Of a stretch of DNA of 29,131 nucleotides, positions 1 to 9,700 are shown piece after piece. Below the pieces are notes generated by a model. The model searched no databases. It was not told the origin of the DNA and worked only from the letters and a program-made list of their open reading frames with translations. The stretch's first letter is position 1; every line of letters starts with the position of its first letter. The position numbers and the translations under genes were made by a program. This stretch comes from Magnetococcales bacterium. GTDB taxonomy: Bacteria; Pseudomonadota; Magnetococcia; Magnetococcales; JADFWU01. The stretch spans positions 1-29,131 of the forward strand of contig JADFWU010000041.1 of assembly GCA_015234045.1 (NCBI GenBank), written 5' to 3'.

Positions 1-72
1 TTCTTGACCTGGAACTCGCGTGGGTGACGTTGCCATCATTCCCTCTTCGTCAAGCCCAAAAAACTTGAACAT
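1..72 (-). CDS. Possible 5' end of a gene running off the left edge
   Basis: An ATG at position 72 on the minus strand opens a frame that stays open for all 24 codons to the window edge. The peptide begins MFKFFGLDEEG and looks like ordinary protein. I do not recognise the family. No good Shine-Dalgarno sequence lies just upstream, because the nearest AGGA-like string is more than 20 bases away. It overlaps the tail of the transposase fragment in another frame, so at most one of the two is translated here. The frame is too short to judge by itself; sequence to the left would decide. Confidence 0.25.
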   Translation of the reverse strand, partial: MFKFFGLDEEGMMATSPTRVPGQE

Positions 73-296
73 CGAGTAATCAGGATGCCCTTTCCTTTGT
101 GAATATGAGGTGCGGCCTCCTGCCAAAGGGGTTCTGTATCTGGAGTTAACCGGTAAAGCAGGCGATTAATGGCATCATGAGAAGGCATGTTAGGGCTGTC
201 CGGTTGCACTCTCTCGGCCTCAAGACAGCTATAAGCCCGCTGGGTGCTGACAAGAAAGTCTATATAGTCGTTTTCATTGCATCTTTGAGGATTCAT
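36..296 (-). pseudogene. Truncated transposase N-terminus (IS remnant)
   Basis: The frame starts with MNPQRCNENDYIDFL and continues through a segment with VQPDSP and HDAINRLLYRL. I recall this as the N-terminus of a DDE-type transposase family common in proteobacteria and cyanobacteria (IS701-like; the exact family is uncertain). Only about 86 residues are present, whereas full-length members are roughly 300 residues or more. After about residue 67 the sequence drifts into a short unrelated tail and stops, so the catalytic domain is missing. The ATG at 296 matches the usual family start; an in-frame TTG at 320 would only lengthen it artificially. No partner inverted repeat was seen. It is most likely the relic of an old insertion. 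Confidence 0.55.
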
Positions 297-433
297 GCAA
301 CCAGTATACACAATTTTCAAGCTGCCATTGGATATTCAACTGCGTAACTTCTAAATATATGGGATGATTATTTTTCCGTAGCCTCAAGCAGGAATTTAGC
401 ACCAACTTTGCAAAAAAAGTGGTTTCTTGAGCA

Positions 434-466
434 AGCCTTTACCATTGATAACCAACGGTAAAGGCT
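434..466. other. Perfect 10-bp stem-loop after the maf-like gene
   Basis: AGCCTTTACC at 434-443 is the exact reverse complement of 457-466, with a 13-base loop. It lies 19 bases beyond the stop codon of the minus-strand DUF115 gene. Read on the minus strand, the stem is followed by about 14 bases before a run of T, so it is a poor canonical intrinsic terminator but could protect or end that mRNA. Confidence 0.35.
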
Positions 467-484
467 CAATCCATTATGATCATC

Positions 485-3022
485 TCACCCCATCAACGCC
501 CGCAGAGCGGGTTGATTTTCTGGATCTTTATCAAGAATCAACTGAAACTGAGTACGCGCCTCTTCGCTTCGTCCCATTTCCGCAAGCAAATGACCCAATT
601 TCAACCGCACGATATGATCCATACTTACATGTTTTAAATACGCTTCAAACACCCCGACAGCCTTCTCTTTCTGACCGGTCAAGCGGAGCAAACCCGCATA
701 GTTAGGCATATGGACAGGCATCAATTCAGCCATGGCGGCCAACGTTTTTAGCGCGGGTTCCAAACGCTTTTCACGCAACTGCACAGCTGAAAGACGCGGA
801 AGAGAATCCACTTGGAAAAAAGCTACATCCACCGCTTGATAATGAGTTTCAGCCTCCGCAAAGTCACCGCGCAATTCTGCATGATACCCTTTGACCAAAT
901 GAAGACACTGATCCAAATATTCCAGATCACTGCCTTCCAATCCGGTTATAAAGTAGCCCATACGCTCCACCTCACGGTTGCGGAAAAAGCGCAATGCTTT
1001 GGCACGAACTGTCAGTGGATTGTGCTGATTTTCCAACTCATCCCGGTAGGGATTATCCTCACGCGACATCAGGGTTTCAAACTGCTCTTGCATCGGTTTC
1101 AAACGCGCGATGAGCGGCTCAGGTAGATCTGCCAAGGTTTGTCCACGATGATCCAATACTATCTGAAGGCGGCCCGGTGTATCGTCTTTGCTCCATTGCG
1201 TCATCAACTGCCGGTAATTGGGTTTGGGTTTTTCCTCCTCCTGGCGAGAGAGTAAACGCTGACGTGTGTCATCCAGAAATTTTATCACATCCGAAGCACT
1301 ATCCCGGTACACTTCATAATAACGCTGTCCGGTCTCTTGGATCTCCTCATCACTCCACTCACGCTCTTTGTCCGGTCTGGTGAGTTTTAAGAAATCCCGA
1401 ATACACCAGCGCCGAACAAGAATGGACAGTCCTTCAAAATCATCATCCAAACTTTTTTCAATCTCATCCATGCGCAACTTGAATTTAAAATCGCCGGGCT
1501 TACCATTTTTACCAAACAGGCGGGTATTGCAAACCAACGCTTCTTTGGTCAGATCTCGGATACGCACAACCTGTTTACGTATCCGCATCACCTCATCAGC
1601 CATGGATTTATAGTGCTTGATACGGCTCTCTGCGGTTTCTTTTGGTAAGTATTCAGCAATGACTTTAGACGGTTTTTCAGGCAGTGCTTCAAGAACAATT
1701 TCTGACCAAGGTGCATGATTTACATGTGGAATTTTAGCCGCTCCAGGGGCAGGGTTTATGACTTCAATACCCTGTTCTTGTGCAGACATGGCCAACTGGC
1801 CAAGACTTTCTATGGATTGATGCAGCACTAACCATGTTTCCGCTTGCCACCCCCCATTGGTTTCAACCAACAGGTTGGACGGCTCCATATCCGGGCCCAT
1901 GCTATGTTCCATACTGCCTTTGAAGTGGGTAAACCCTTCACGGCTGAAACAGAGATCAAAACCAGCCAACAAAATACGCGAAAAACCCATTTTCGCCGCC
2001 AAACCAAAGGCCTGATGAGACACCGTTGTGCCCGCGAACATATAGTTAGGCGGAGAAAGTTCACTTTTCCAGGGTATAACCGGTCCCATGTAAACGCTTC
2101 TGCCACGCCACTGCCCAGTTAATAACGAACTGGCATGGTACATATTGACAAACAGACTGTTTTTATAATGATGCAGCATATCCCGTGAAACAAAAAATGA
2201 GACATCAAACGGATCAATGGAAACCAAAATATCCGGATCAACCCCTTCATCCAGCAGCAATTTCGATAAACGTGAAACCGCAATGACCACCAGTTTATCC
2301 CGATTTTCTTTCACCCAAGGCAATGCATCACTCACCGAAGGCCCACCCGCCAACAAAACGGCGGTTTGTCCTTTAAAACTGTCGGATAAACAAGTAGACG
2401 GAATACGATTTTCACCCAGATTTGCCAATCCTTTCTGAGTAAAGATCAAAGAACCCAGTTCGTGACCAACCTTGCGTTGGAACTGTAACAAACGCTCCTG
2501 AAATCCATTCCACAGATCCAAATAAGGCGCATAAGACGCATCCACCACTGCCAAAGATTTAACAGCGCGCACATTGCTTAGATAAATATAGTCGGTCAGC
2601 GAAAATTCTTCAGCTTTCTCAAACCAATTCTCCAAGGATTCAACAGCCATCCAATCCGGCAGTTTGGCGGGAAGAATCTGCTCTTGCTGCATGCGTTGAA
2701 TGATTTCAGGAAACTCGATAAAAATACATCGAACACCGGATTTCAGTTTGCTATTGATCAAATGATTGATCAACAATCCCCCATCCGTACCGACAATCAG
2801 AAACAGCGTGTCCTCTTTGTCAAAGCTTTCGCCAAAATGACGTTGATAGAACGCCAGTGAACCAACCTGTGAAAAGGTTTCCCGATTCACCGATGGCAGA
2901 TAGCGTTCATCGAATTGATTGGTGAGAAAGGGACCAAAAATATGCGCGTGTTCTTGCATTATGAGTCGATCTTTTTCCAAACTGTGAATAGGCTTTTCTG
3001 ACCGCAACGCCTTGGAAGACAT
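485..3022 (-). CDS. Maf-like flagellin glycosylation protein (DUF115) with C-terminal TPRs
   Basis: This 845-residue protein matches the motility accessory factor family, which is thought to transfer nonulosonic (pseudaminic or legionaminic) acids to flagellin in the cytoplasm. The N-terminal part (about 20-200) resembles the Maf N-terminal domain. The DUF115/MptE-like domain follows at about 215-390, with the glycine-rich AVLLAGGPSV near residue 221 and the acidic SIDP motif at 268-271. A mixed helical region comes next, then TPR-like helices at about 730-845. The ATG at 3022 gives a normal N-terminus, although its Shine-Dalgarno is weak. It is divergent from two TPR-glycosyltransferase genes, which supports a role in protein or surface glycosylation. 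No flagellin gene lies in the window, so the substrate is inferred from the family. Confidence 0.85.
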   Translation of the reverse strand: MSSKALRSEKPIHSLEKDRLIMQEHAHIFGPFLTNQFDERYLPSVNRETFSQVGSLAFYQRHFGESFDKEDTLFLIVGTDGGLLINHLINSKLKSGVRCIFIEFPEIIQRMQQEQILPAKLPDWMAVESLENWFEKAEEFSLTDYIYLSNVRAVKSLAVVDASYAPYLDLWNGFQERLLQFQRKVGHELGSLIFTQKGLANLGENRIPSTCLSDSFKGQTAVLLAGGPSVSDALPWVKENRDKLVVIAVSRLSKLLLDEGVDPDILVSIDPFDVSFFVSRDMLHHYKNSLFVNMYHASSLLTGQWRGRSVYMGPVIPWKSELSPPNYMFAGTTVSHQAFGLAAKMGFSRILLAGFDLCFSREGFTHFKGSMEHSMGPDMEPSNLLVETNGGWQAETWLVLHQSIESLGQLAMSAQEQGIEVINPAPGAAKIPHVNHAPWSEIVLEALPEKPSKVIAEYLPKETAESRIKHYKSMADEVMRIRKQVVRIRDLTKEALVCNTRLFGKNGKPGDFKFKLRMDEIEKSLDDDFEGLSILVRRWCIRDFLKLTRPDKEREWSDEEIQETGQRYYEVYRDSASDVIKFLDDTRQRLLSRQEEEKPKPNYRQLMTQWSKDDTPGRLQIVLDHRGQTLADLPEPLIARLKPMQEQFETLMSREDNPYRDELENQHNPLTVRAKALRFFRNREVERMGYFITGLEGSDLEYLDQCLHLVKGYHAELRGDFAEAETHYQAVDVAFFQVDSLPRLSAVQLREKRLEPALKTLAAMAELMPVHMPNYAGLLRLTGQKEKAVGVFEAYLKHVSMDHIVRLKLGHLLAEMGRSEEARTQFQLILDKDPENQPALRALMG

Positions 3023-3031
3023 AACGGCAAC

Positions 3032-3060
3032 TTGAGTTTCTCAGGTGAGTACCCTACATT
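3032..3060 (+). promoter_or_regulatory. Candidate sigma-70 promoter for the TPR-glycosyltransferase operon
   Basis: TTGAGT (3032-3037) and TACATT (3055-3060) are separated by exactly 17 bases, each matching the consensus hexamers at 4 of 6 positions. The element lies in the 84-base gap between the divergent gene starts. A TTG in the same frame as the downstream gene begins at 3032, but reading it as the -35 box favours the ATG at 3107 as the true start. Confidence 0.4.
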
Positions 3061-3106
3061 AATCGAATCAATTAATAACCCCTTTTCAGGGCGATTTAGA
3101 CAGACT

Positions 3107-4612
3107 ATGTCCAACCTCACTGCCGATGAGCTACTCACACTGCTTCAGCAGGCTACCGCTTTACAAAAACAGAAGCAGTACCCTCAGGCTATTGATCTTT
3201 TTGAAACCATATTACAACGGGTTCCCGAACACCCGGCCACACTCTTTCTACTGGGCATTACCTACTTGAATGCAGGCAAAATCCGGGCCGCTGTGGATCG
3301 GCTCACTCGTGCAGTGATGCAAGAGCCTGCTAACGCTGATTTTCATAACGGATTGGGCACGGCTTTACGGCGGGATGGACGCTATTCGGCTGCCCTGGAT
3401 CGCTACAAAGAAGCACTCGAACTCACACCAAACCACGATGAAGCCCGATTCAACTTGGCTGATCTGCACATGGATCGAGGTGCCCATGCTGAGGCTCTGA
3501 ATTGGTATGATCAGGCTCTCAATTCAAACCCAACACTCTACAGTGCATGGATAAACAAAGGATTATGCCATAAAAGCCTGCAACAGTTCGACAAAGCTGA
3601 AGCCTGTTTTCTAAAAGCAATTCAACTGGATAGAAAACAACCCGATGGTCATGTCAACCTGGCAACAAATCGATTGATAACCGGCCGCTATTCGACTGCC
3701 TGGCCGGAATATGCATGGCGTTTTTTGCTTCCTGACATGCAAAAACTGCTTAAACTTGTTCCCAAAGGTTGCAAACGCTGGAGCGGTGAATCCCTGCAAG
3801 ATAAACACATCATGGTTATGGCTGAACAAGGTTTTGGCGATAATATCCAGTTTGTCCGCCACCTGCCCAAGCTCAAACAAATGGGCGCAACCGTTACATT
3901 TATCGCACCCACTGCACTGTTTCCATTATTTAAAACAATTTCATATCTGGATCATCTACAGGCCATCAATACCTACAAACCACAGGATAACCAGTTCGAT
4001 CTGTTTACCATGTTGATGGATCTACCACAGTGGTTGGATATCACACCTAAAACCATACCAAATCAAGTACCTTATCTGACACCCGACAGTCACTATCAAG
4101 AAAAATGGCGTGACCCCTTTGATTCCAATAATTTTAACGTAGGCTTAGTCTGGTATGGTAACACGCTCTACCACGATGATCCCAGCCGCCGCCGCGCGTG
4201 TACACCTGAAGCACTTAAGGAGTTGCTGGCGTTACCCGTCAACGGTTTGACCTTCTTCTCTTTGCAAAAAGGAGAACAAGAGCAACAGATCCAAGAGTAT
4301 GCTGGCAAAAATCTGCACCTTTTGGGCGACAAACTGGTCGATTTTGCTGATACCGCCGCTGTAGTAACTCAACTGGATTTGGTCATTACCATAGATACCG
4401 CCATGGCACATCTAGCCGGCGCTCTTGGAAAGCCCGTCTGGATGCTGACGGCTCAAACACCAGACTGGCGATGGCAAACCAATAGAGACGATTGTGATTG
4501 GTATCCAACCATGACCCTGTTTCGTCAACAAAATCCTGGAGATTGGTCATACCCAATCAAGCAGATTATTGAAAAACTACCGCAGCATATTGCGCGGGAA
4601 ATGAAATCATGA
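3107..4612 (+). CDS. TPR-containing glycosyltransferase (heptosyltransferase-like), first paralogue
   Basis: The 501-residue product has roughly five TPR units over residues 1-205, with an A/G-F-P signature repeated about every 34 residues. A GT-B fold domain related to glycosyltransferase family 9 then runs from about 235 to 495. Family landmarks are AEQGFGDNIQFVRHLP near the domain start and DTAMAHLAGAL (D430, H435) in the presumed nucleotide-sugar site, followed by a WRW...DWYPTMTLFRQ block. Such proteins are predicted cytoplasmic transferases of sugars to protein or envelope glycans; donor and acceptor are unknown. I chose ATG 3107 over TTG 3032 because the TPR starts there and the upstream segment looks like a promoter. 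Its stop overlaps the next start by 4 bases (ATGA), so translation is probably coupled. Confidence 0.8.
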   Translation: MSNLTADELLTLLQQATALQKQKQYPQAIDLFETILQRVPEHPATLFLLGITYLNAGKIRAAVDRLTRAVMQEPANADFHNGLGTALRRDGRYSAALDRYKEALELTPNHDEARFNLADLHMDRGAHAEALNWYDQALNSNPTLYSAWINKGLCHKSLQQFDKAEACFLKAIQLDRKQPDGHVNLATNRLITGRYSTAWPEYAWRFLLPDMQKLLKLVPKGCKRWSGESLQDKHIMVMAEQGFGDNIQFVRHLPKLKQMGATVTFIAPTALFPLFKTISYLDHLQAINTYKPQDNQFDLFTMLMDLPQWLDITPKTIPNQVPYLTPDSHYQEKWRDPFDSNNFNVGLVWYGNTLYHDDPSRRRACTPEALKELLALPVNGLTFFSLQKGEQEQQIQEYAGKNLHLLGDKLVDFADTAAVVTQLDLVITIDTAMAHLAGALGKPVWMLTAQTPDWRWQTNRDDCDWYPTMTLFRQQNPGDWSYPIKQIIEKLPQHIAREMKS

Positions 4613-6087
4613 CTCAAAATCCAGCCGACATATCCATGGAAACACTCTGGAGTCAAGCCAGCAGTGCCTACTACGCCGGAGAGATGGGCAAGGCAGCCCA
4701 GCTTGGCAAACAGATCCTGCAAAGTGATCCCAATCATGCGGAAGCGCTGCATATGATCGGCATGATTGCCAAAGATTTTGGCCAGTCTGAAAAAGCCTTG
4801 GAACTGGTCAGCCAAGCAGTGATGATCAATCCCAACAACGGCTATTTTCATCACAGTTTGGGCTTGATTCTGCTCGGTCAAAACCGCTTGGATGCGGCAG
4901 CTGAACGGTTTAAAGCGTCCTTAGAGTTAAAACCGGACCTGGCCAGCGCCATTACCAACCTTGGTTCCATTGCCTTCAGAAAAAATGATTACAGAACAGC
5001 TGTAAGATATTATCAACAATCCCTGCAAGCCGATCCCAATCAACCGACGATTCACTATAATCTCGGCATCATTTTTCAAGAATTCGGTCAACATGACAGC
5101 GCACTGAAATTCTTTCAGCAAGCCATTGATCGCAATCCCAACTATATAGATGCGTTCATGGGTCGTGCCTTTTCACAACTGATGACCCAGGACTTTGCCA
5201 ACGGATGGCAAACCTATGAATGGCGATGGAAACTGCCGCACATGGTGCCACGGAACTATAAACAACCCAAATGGGATGGCATAGCCCGCCCCGGTGAAAC
5301 CCTGTTCATCTTCGCGGAACAAGGATTTGGTGATGCCATTCAGTTTGGTCGTTACCTGCCTCAACTCCGAAAGATGGGCCATAAAGTTATTTTTGAGTGT
5401 CAAAAACCGCTGGTAAAACTGTTTGAATCCAGTGATATGGCTGATGAGATCGTTATTGGTGATCATAAAAATCCCTGCAATCCACAGTTTGACCGATATG
5501 CACCACTGTTAAGCCTACCCGGCTTGTTGAATACCCGTGCAGATACCATTCCCGCAGATACGCCCTATTTTTCACCCGATCCAAGCCGGATTGCTTTCTG
5601 GAAAACCGAACTGGCACGTTATCCCGGCCTGAAAGTGGGTATCAATTGGTCAGGTGATCCCACAGCACCCGCCAACCATGGCCGCGCTTGCAATCTGGCT
5701 GATCTGCACCCCTTACTCACACAACCCGGTGTATCGTTTTTCAGTCTCCAGAAAGGAATGCCAACTGAATCAATCAAGGATCTGCCCGCAGAACTCACTC
5801 TGCATGATCTGGATGCACAACTAACCGATTTTACTGAAACTGCCGCTGTTCTCAGCAATCTTGATCTACTGATTTCTACGGACACAGCAGTTGTTCATCT
5901 GGCTGGCGCACTCCATCGGCCAGTCTGGACCATTCTGCACACCAGCTCTGAATGGCGTTGGCAGCGTGAACGCACCGACAGCCCCTGGTATCCCTCTATG
6001 ACACTATTTCGCCAAAAACTCCCTTGGAATTGGAAAGATCCAGTCAATGCGATTGCAAAACACCTGTCCCAGCGCGTGACTGGATGA
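4609..6087 (+). CDS. TPR-containing glycosyltransferase (heptosyltransferase-like), second paralogue
   Basis: The 492-residue product has the same architecture as its upstream neighbour. TPRs cover about residues 10-195 and a family 9-like glycosyltransferase domain covers about 225-480. It shares AEQGFGDAIQFGRYLP, DTAVVHLAGAL (D425, H430) and WRWQRE...WYPSMTLFRQ, so the two genes look like a tandem duplication that has since diverged. The ATG overlaps the previous stop by 4 bases, and its own stop overlaps the ATG of the DnaJ-related gene by 4 bases, giving a tightly coupled three-gene unit. Together with the divergent Maf-like gene this suggests protein (possibly flagellin) glycosylation. 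Lipopolysaccharide glycosylation is an alternative. Confidence 0.8.
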   Translation: MTQNPADISMETLWSQASSAYYAGEMGKAAQLGKQILQSDPNHAEALHMIGMIAKDFGQSEKALELVSQAVMINPNNGYFHHSLGLILLGQNRLDAAAERFKASLELKPDLASAITNLGSIAFRKNDYRTAVRYYQQSLQADPNQPTIHYNLGIIFQEFGQHDSALKFFQQAIDRNPNYIDAFMGRAFSQLMTQDFANGWQTYEWRWKLPHMVPRNYKQPKWDGIARPGETLFIFAEQGFGDAIQFGRYLPQLRKMGHKVIFECQKPLVKLFESSDMADEIVIGDHKNPCNPQFDRYAPLLSLPGLLNTRADTIPADTPYFSPDPSRIAFWKTELARYPGLKVGINWSGDPTAPANHGRACNLADLHPLLTQPGVSFFSLQKGMPTESIKDLPAELTLHDLDAQLTDFTETAAVLSNLDLLISTDTAVVHLAGALHRPVWTILHTSSEWRWQRERTDSPWYPSMTLFRQKLPWNWKDPVNAIAKHLSQRVTG

Positions 6088-6680
6088 TGGATGATCCAAC
6101 CCAACCTCCCAAGTCCGAAGCAGAGTTAATGGACCTTTTGGAAGCTATTTTAAATCAGCATCCTGATGGCATCCGCGAGTATGATCTGGTTCAACACTTA
6201 AAAAAGAATAAAATTGAGCCTTTTTTCTCCGCTGCGCTTAGTGATGATCTTACTCTGTTTAAAATTCATTTTTTACTGTTTCATCTGCTGTATAAACTAC
6301 GTAACAGGCTACATATTCTTGAGAAGAATAGACTTAAAATTCATTGTCTTGAAATAATTCTCCAACCTTGGAACACTTCGACAGACTCCCTACCAGATCT
6401 ACACGACCCACTCTCGGCATACTACCTCAACGCAGACAATCTGGACCACACAACGCAATCCGATGTAAAACAAATGCTGGACGATTTTTGGAAAAGGTTC
6501 CAAAATCACTTACATAAAGATACCGCTTGGCACACCCTCGGTCTTGAACCAGGCACGCCCAATGAACAGATAAAAAGCCGTTATCGAGACTTGGCCAAGA
6601 AACATCACCCAGACCATGGTGGTTGCCGAATCCGCTTTCAGGAGATCGCTGAGGCAGCACACACGCTTCTGGCAGGTTGA
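6084..6680 (+). CDS. DnaJ-related protein with C-terminal J domain
   Basis: The 198-residue product has an N-terminal region (about 12-95) that matches the DNAJ_related domain found mainly in gammaproteobacteria. A J domain follows at about 146-198, with the HPD tripeptide at 175-177 inside AKKHHPDHGG. Unlike classical DnaJ, the J domain is at the C-terminus and there are no Gly/Phe or zinc-finger regions. It is expected to stimulate a DnaK-type ATPase, probably for a specialised client. The start at 6084 forms an ATGA overlap with the preceding glycosyltransferase stop; a longer frame from 6024 would overlap that gene by 64 bases and is less likely. Its placement at the end of a glycosyltransferase operon is unusual, and a functional link is inference. 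Confidence 0.8.
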   Translation: MMDDPTQPPKSEAELMDLLEAILNQHPDGIREYDLVQHLKKNKIEPFFSAALSDDLTLFKIHFLLFHLLYKLRNRLHILEKNRLKIHCLEIILQPWNTSTDSLPDLHDPLSAYYLNADNLDHTTQSDVKQMLDDFWKRFQNHLHKDTAWHTLGLEPGTPNEQIKSRYRDLAKKHHPDHGGCRIRFQEIAEAAHTLLAG

Positions 6681-6683
6681 TTT

Positions 6684-6724
6684 AGGGCAATGGAATAATA
6701 CGTTTCCATTGCTCTTACCCTTTT
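6684..6724 (+). terminator. Stem-loop terminator of the glycosyltransferase-dnaJ operon
   Basis: Positions 6684-6695 pair with 6704-6715 in a 12-bp stem (one G-U pair) with an 8-base loop, only 3 bases after the DnaJ-related stop codon. The sequence after it, TACCCTTTT, is T-rich but interrupted by CCC, so termination may be incomplete. Confidence 0.55.
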
Positions 6725-6783
6725 ATTGCACTCTCAGATCATTTTGAGAGGACAGTGAATCATGATGACTTGGACGCTCTACT

Positions 6784-9700
6784 ATGACGCTGTTCACTCT
6801 GTTAACGCCTATCACTTATTGGCTGCTGATCCTACTTTGGTCTTATATCATTCTGTTCTATATCCGTGAACATCGGAAATGGGGACAGTCTGGCCAGGCC
6901 ATGCGTATTCTATTATCGATTCTCATGGTAGATGCAGGACGGACTTTCTTTGAAAGTGCCTATTTTGGTGCCTGGTATACCGCTCGCGTTGGTCTTCTGC
7001 CTCAATGGATTTTTGATGTACTCGTTCAACCTCACCTTGTCATTATTCCTAAATTAATCAATTTAATCTGTGGCATATTGGTCTTAGTTCTCCTGCTGCG
7101 TCGCTGGCTGCCAAAGTTTTATGAAGAGCGTATTGCCCGAGAAAAACGTATCATTACCTTAAAAAATGAGATAGATGAGCGACTCAAAGCAGAAAAAGTA
7201 CTGAAACAGACTGAGTTTCAACTCAAGCGCTTTCGTCAACTTATTGATCAATCTCAAGATGCTATCTATCTTTTTGATGCCGGCACCGGAAAAGTAATTG
7301 ATTCCAACCCTTCTGGTTGGACAAACCTTGGCTACAACCGAGAAGAACTGTTTCAGCGTTATGCACAAGAGCTTTATGGTTATCTTTCTGAGGTTCAATC
7401 CTGGTCAGATTTGGTTGACGACCTTAAAATACACCATGAAAAAACAATAGAAACCAATCATATACATAAAAATGGTGACACGATTCCCGTTGAAGTAGCC
7501 ATTCACTATGAAGGAGAGTCAGAAAACGGTGGTGGCATTATCATTGCCACAGCAAGGGATATCCGGGAAAGAGTGCATGCCCGAGAAGAACAACGAAAAA
7601 ATCAAGCTCTACTCACAAGTATTTTGGAATCCTCACCAGCCGGTGTAGTAGCCATTAACAATGAAAACGAAATCACCCACTACAACACGCGCTTTTTAGA
7701 GTTGTGGCATATTCCCTCCTCACTAATTGAGGATCAAGATGAATCCAAAATGCTGGACCATCTGCTTGAACAGCTGGAAGCGCCTGAAAAATTTATAAAA
7801 AATGTCAATACACTCAAATATACCAACCGCTCCAGCCAGAAACTGTTGCGCCTTCGCAACGGCAATCTCTATGAACTCTTTTCAGCACCGCTAAAAGTAA
7901 GAAATACAATCCTTGGCCGCGTCTGGAGCTTTGAAGATACCACCCACTCAACGCGCATTGCAGAAGCGCTTGAGCAGAGTGAAGGTCGTTTCAGAGGTGC
8001 ATTCGAGGCCGCTGCACATGGTATGGCGCTGGTCTCAATGGAAGGCGATTGGCTCAAGGTCAACAAAGCATTGTGTGATATTGTCGGCTATACCGAGTCT
8101 GAGATGTTACGCATCAACTACCAAAGCATCACCCATCCTGCGGATATGGAAAAGGATGAAAGACTCATTGCAAAACTGCTTTCCAATACCGCATCAACCC
8201 TGCAAATTGAAAAACGCTATATCCATAAACAGGGAGAAGTGGTTTGGATTCTATCCAGTGTCTCTCTGGTCCGAGATAGTGAAGGAAAACCAATTCACTT
8301 TGTCAATCAGATCCAAGATATCTCGGCACAGAAACAGGCAGAAGCTGAACTGGCACGGATCAATGAAGAACTTGAACAACGGGTAAATAAGCGCACCAAT
8401 CAGCTTCAAGATACCAATATTCAACTTCAAAAAGAGATTCAAGAGCGGCTGGAAATTGCCTCAACTCTTGAGGAAAAAGAGCAACGCCTGCGTTTAGCCC
8501 TTTCTGCTGCAAATATGGGTACCTGGCACTGGGATGCTCACTCCGACCGTGAGACACGTGATGCCAGCTTCAATAGAATCCTCGGTCTGGATGAAAAAGA
8601 GAGTACACAACCGCTGTCAGACTTTATAAACCGGATCCACAGACATGATCAGCCCATTATTCATAAGGCGCTTCAGGAATCCATAGAGAACCAATCACCA
8701 CTCCAATCAGAATTCCGTATTGTCCATCCCAACAGTGAAATCCATTGGCTTCGTGCTCAGGGACTACCGTTTTTTAATCACAATGGACGCTTGGATTATA
8801 TGACCGGTGCTGTCGTAGACATCACCGAGAGAAAACATATTGAAAACAAATTATTGGAAAGTGAACGCAGATTAACACAAGCGCAGCAAATCGCCCAAAT
8901 GGGCAACTGGGAATACGATATTATCAAAGATAAAGTAATTTGGTCCGAAGAGGTCTACCATATGTTCGGAATCGAGCCCGGCACACCTCTGAATTACAAT
9001 ATGGTCCGGGAAAAAATCCATCCTGATGACCGCACCACCTATGATCGACTCACCGATAGCTGGATTACAAATGGTGGTGGTGATCCATATGAATATCGCA
9101 TCGTTCTGGAAAATGACGATATCAGAAACATCTTTGCCATTGGTAAGATGGATTTTGATAAAAATAACAATCCGATTCGAATGTATGGTGCGATTCAAGA
9201 TATTACCCAACGAAAACAATCTGAAACTGCAATCCTGGATAAAGAACGCGCCGAAGCCGCCAACCGGGCAAAAAGTCTTTTCCTGGCTACCATGAGCCAT
9301 GAAATCCGCACGCCTATGAATGCCATCATCGGTATGGGCGAACTGCTTCTGGAATCACCACTTTCTGAAGAACAGACACAATTTGTTCGAATTCTACAAA
9401 ATGCCGGTGACTCTCTGGTTGATCTTATCAATGATATTTTGGATCTTTCCAAAGCAGAAGCCGGTGAACTCGGTCTATCACCAGAACCGTTCTATCTGGA
9501 AGAGGTGATCGACAATACCATTTCCGTGTTGGCTATTCGCGCCCGTGAGAAAGGCTTAAACCTTTATTATCGCATTAATCCAGAACTACCTATGCACTTG
9601 ATCGGTGACTTTCGCCGTCTCCGACAAGTTATCGTCAATCTCATTGGTAATGCGATTAAATTCACTGAAAAAGGCGATGTATATTTAGAAGTTAACCAGG

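Noticed and set aside
3032-3106. TTG-initiated 25-residue extension of the first TPR-glycosyltransferase
   Set aside because: The segment contains a -35/-10 pair at 17-base spacing and the family-like protein begins at ATG 3107.
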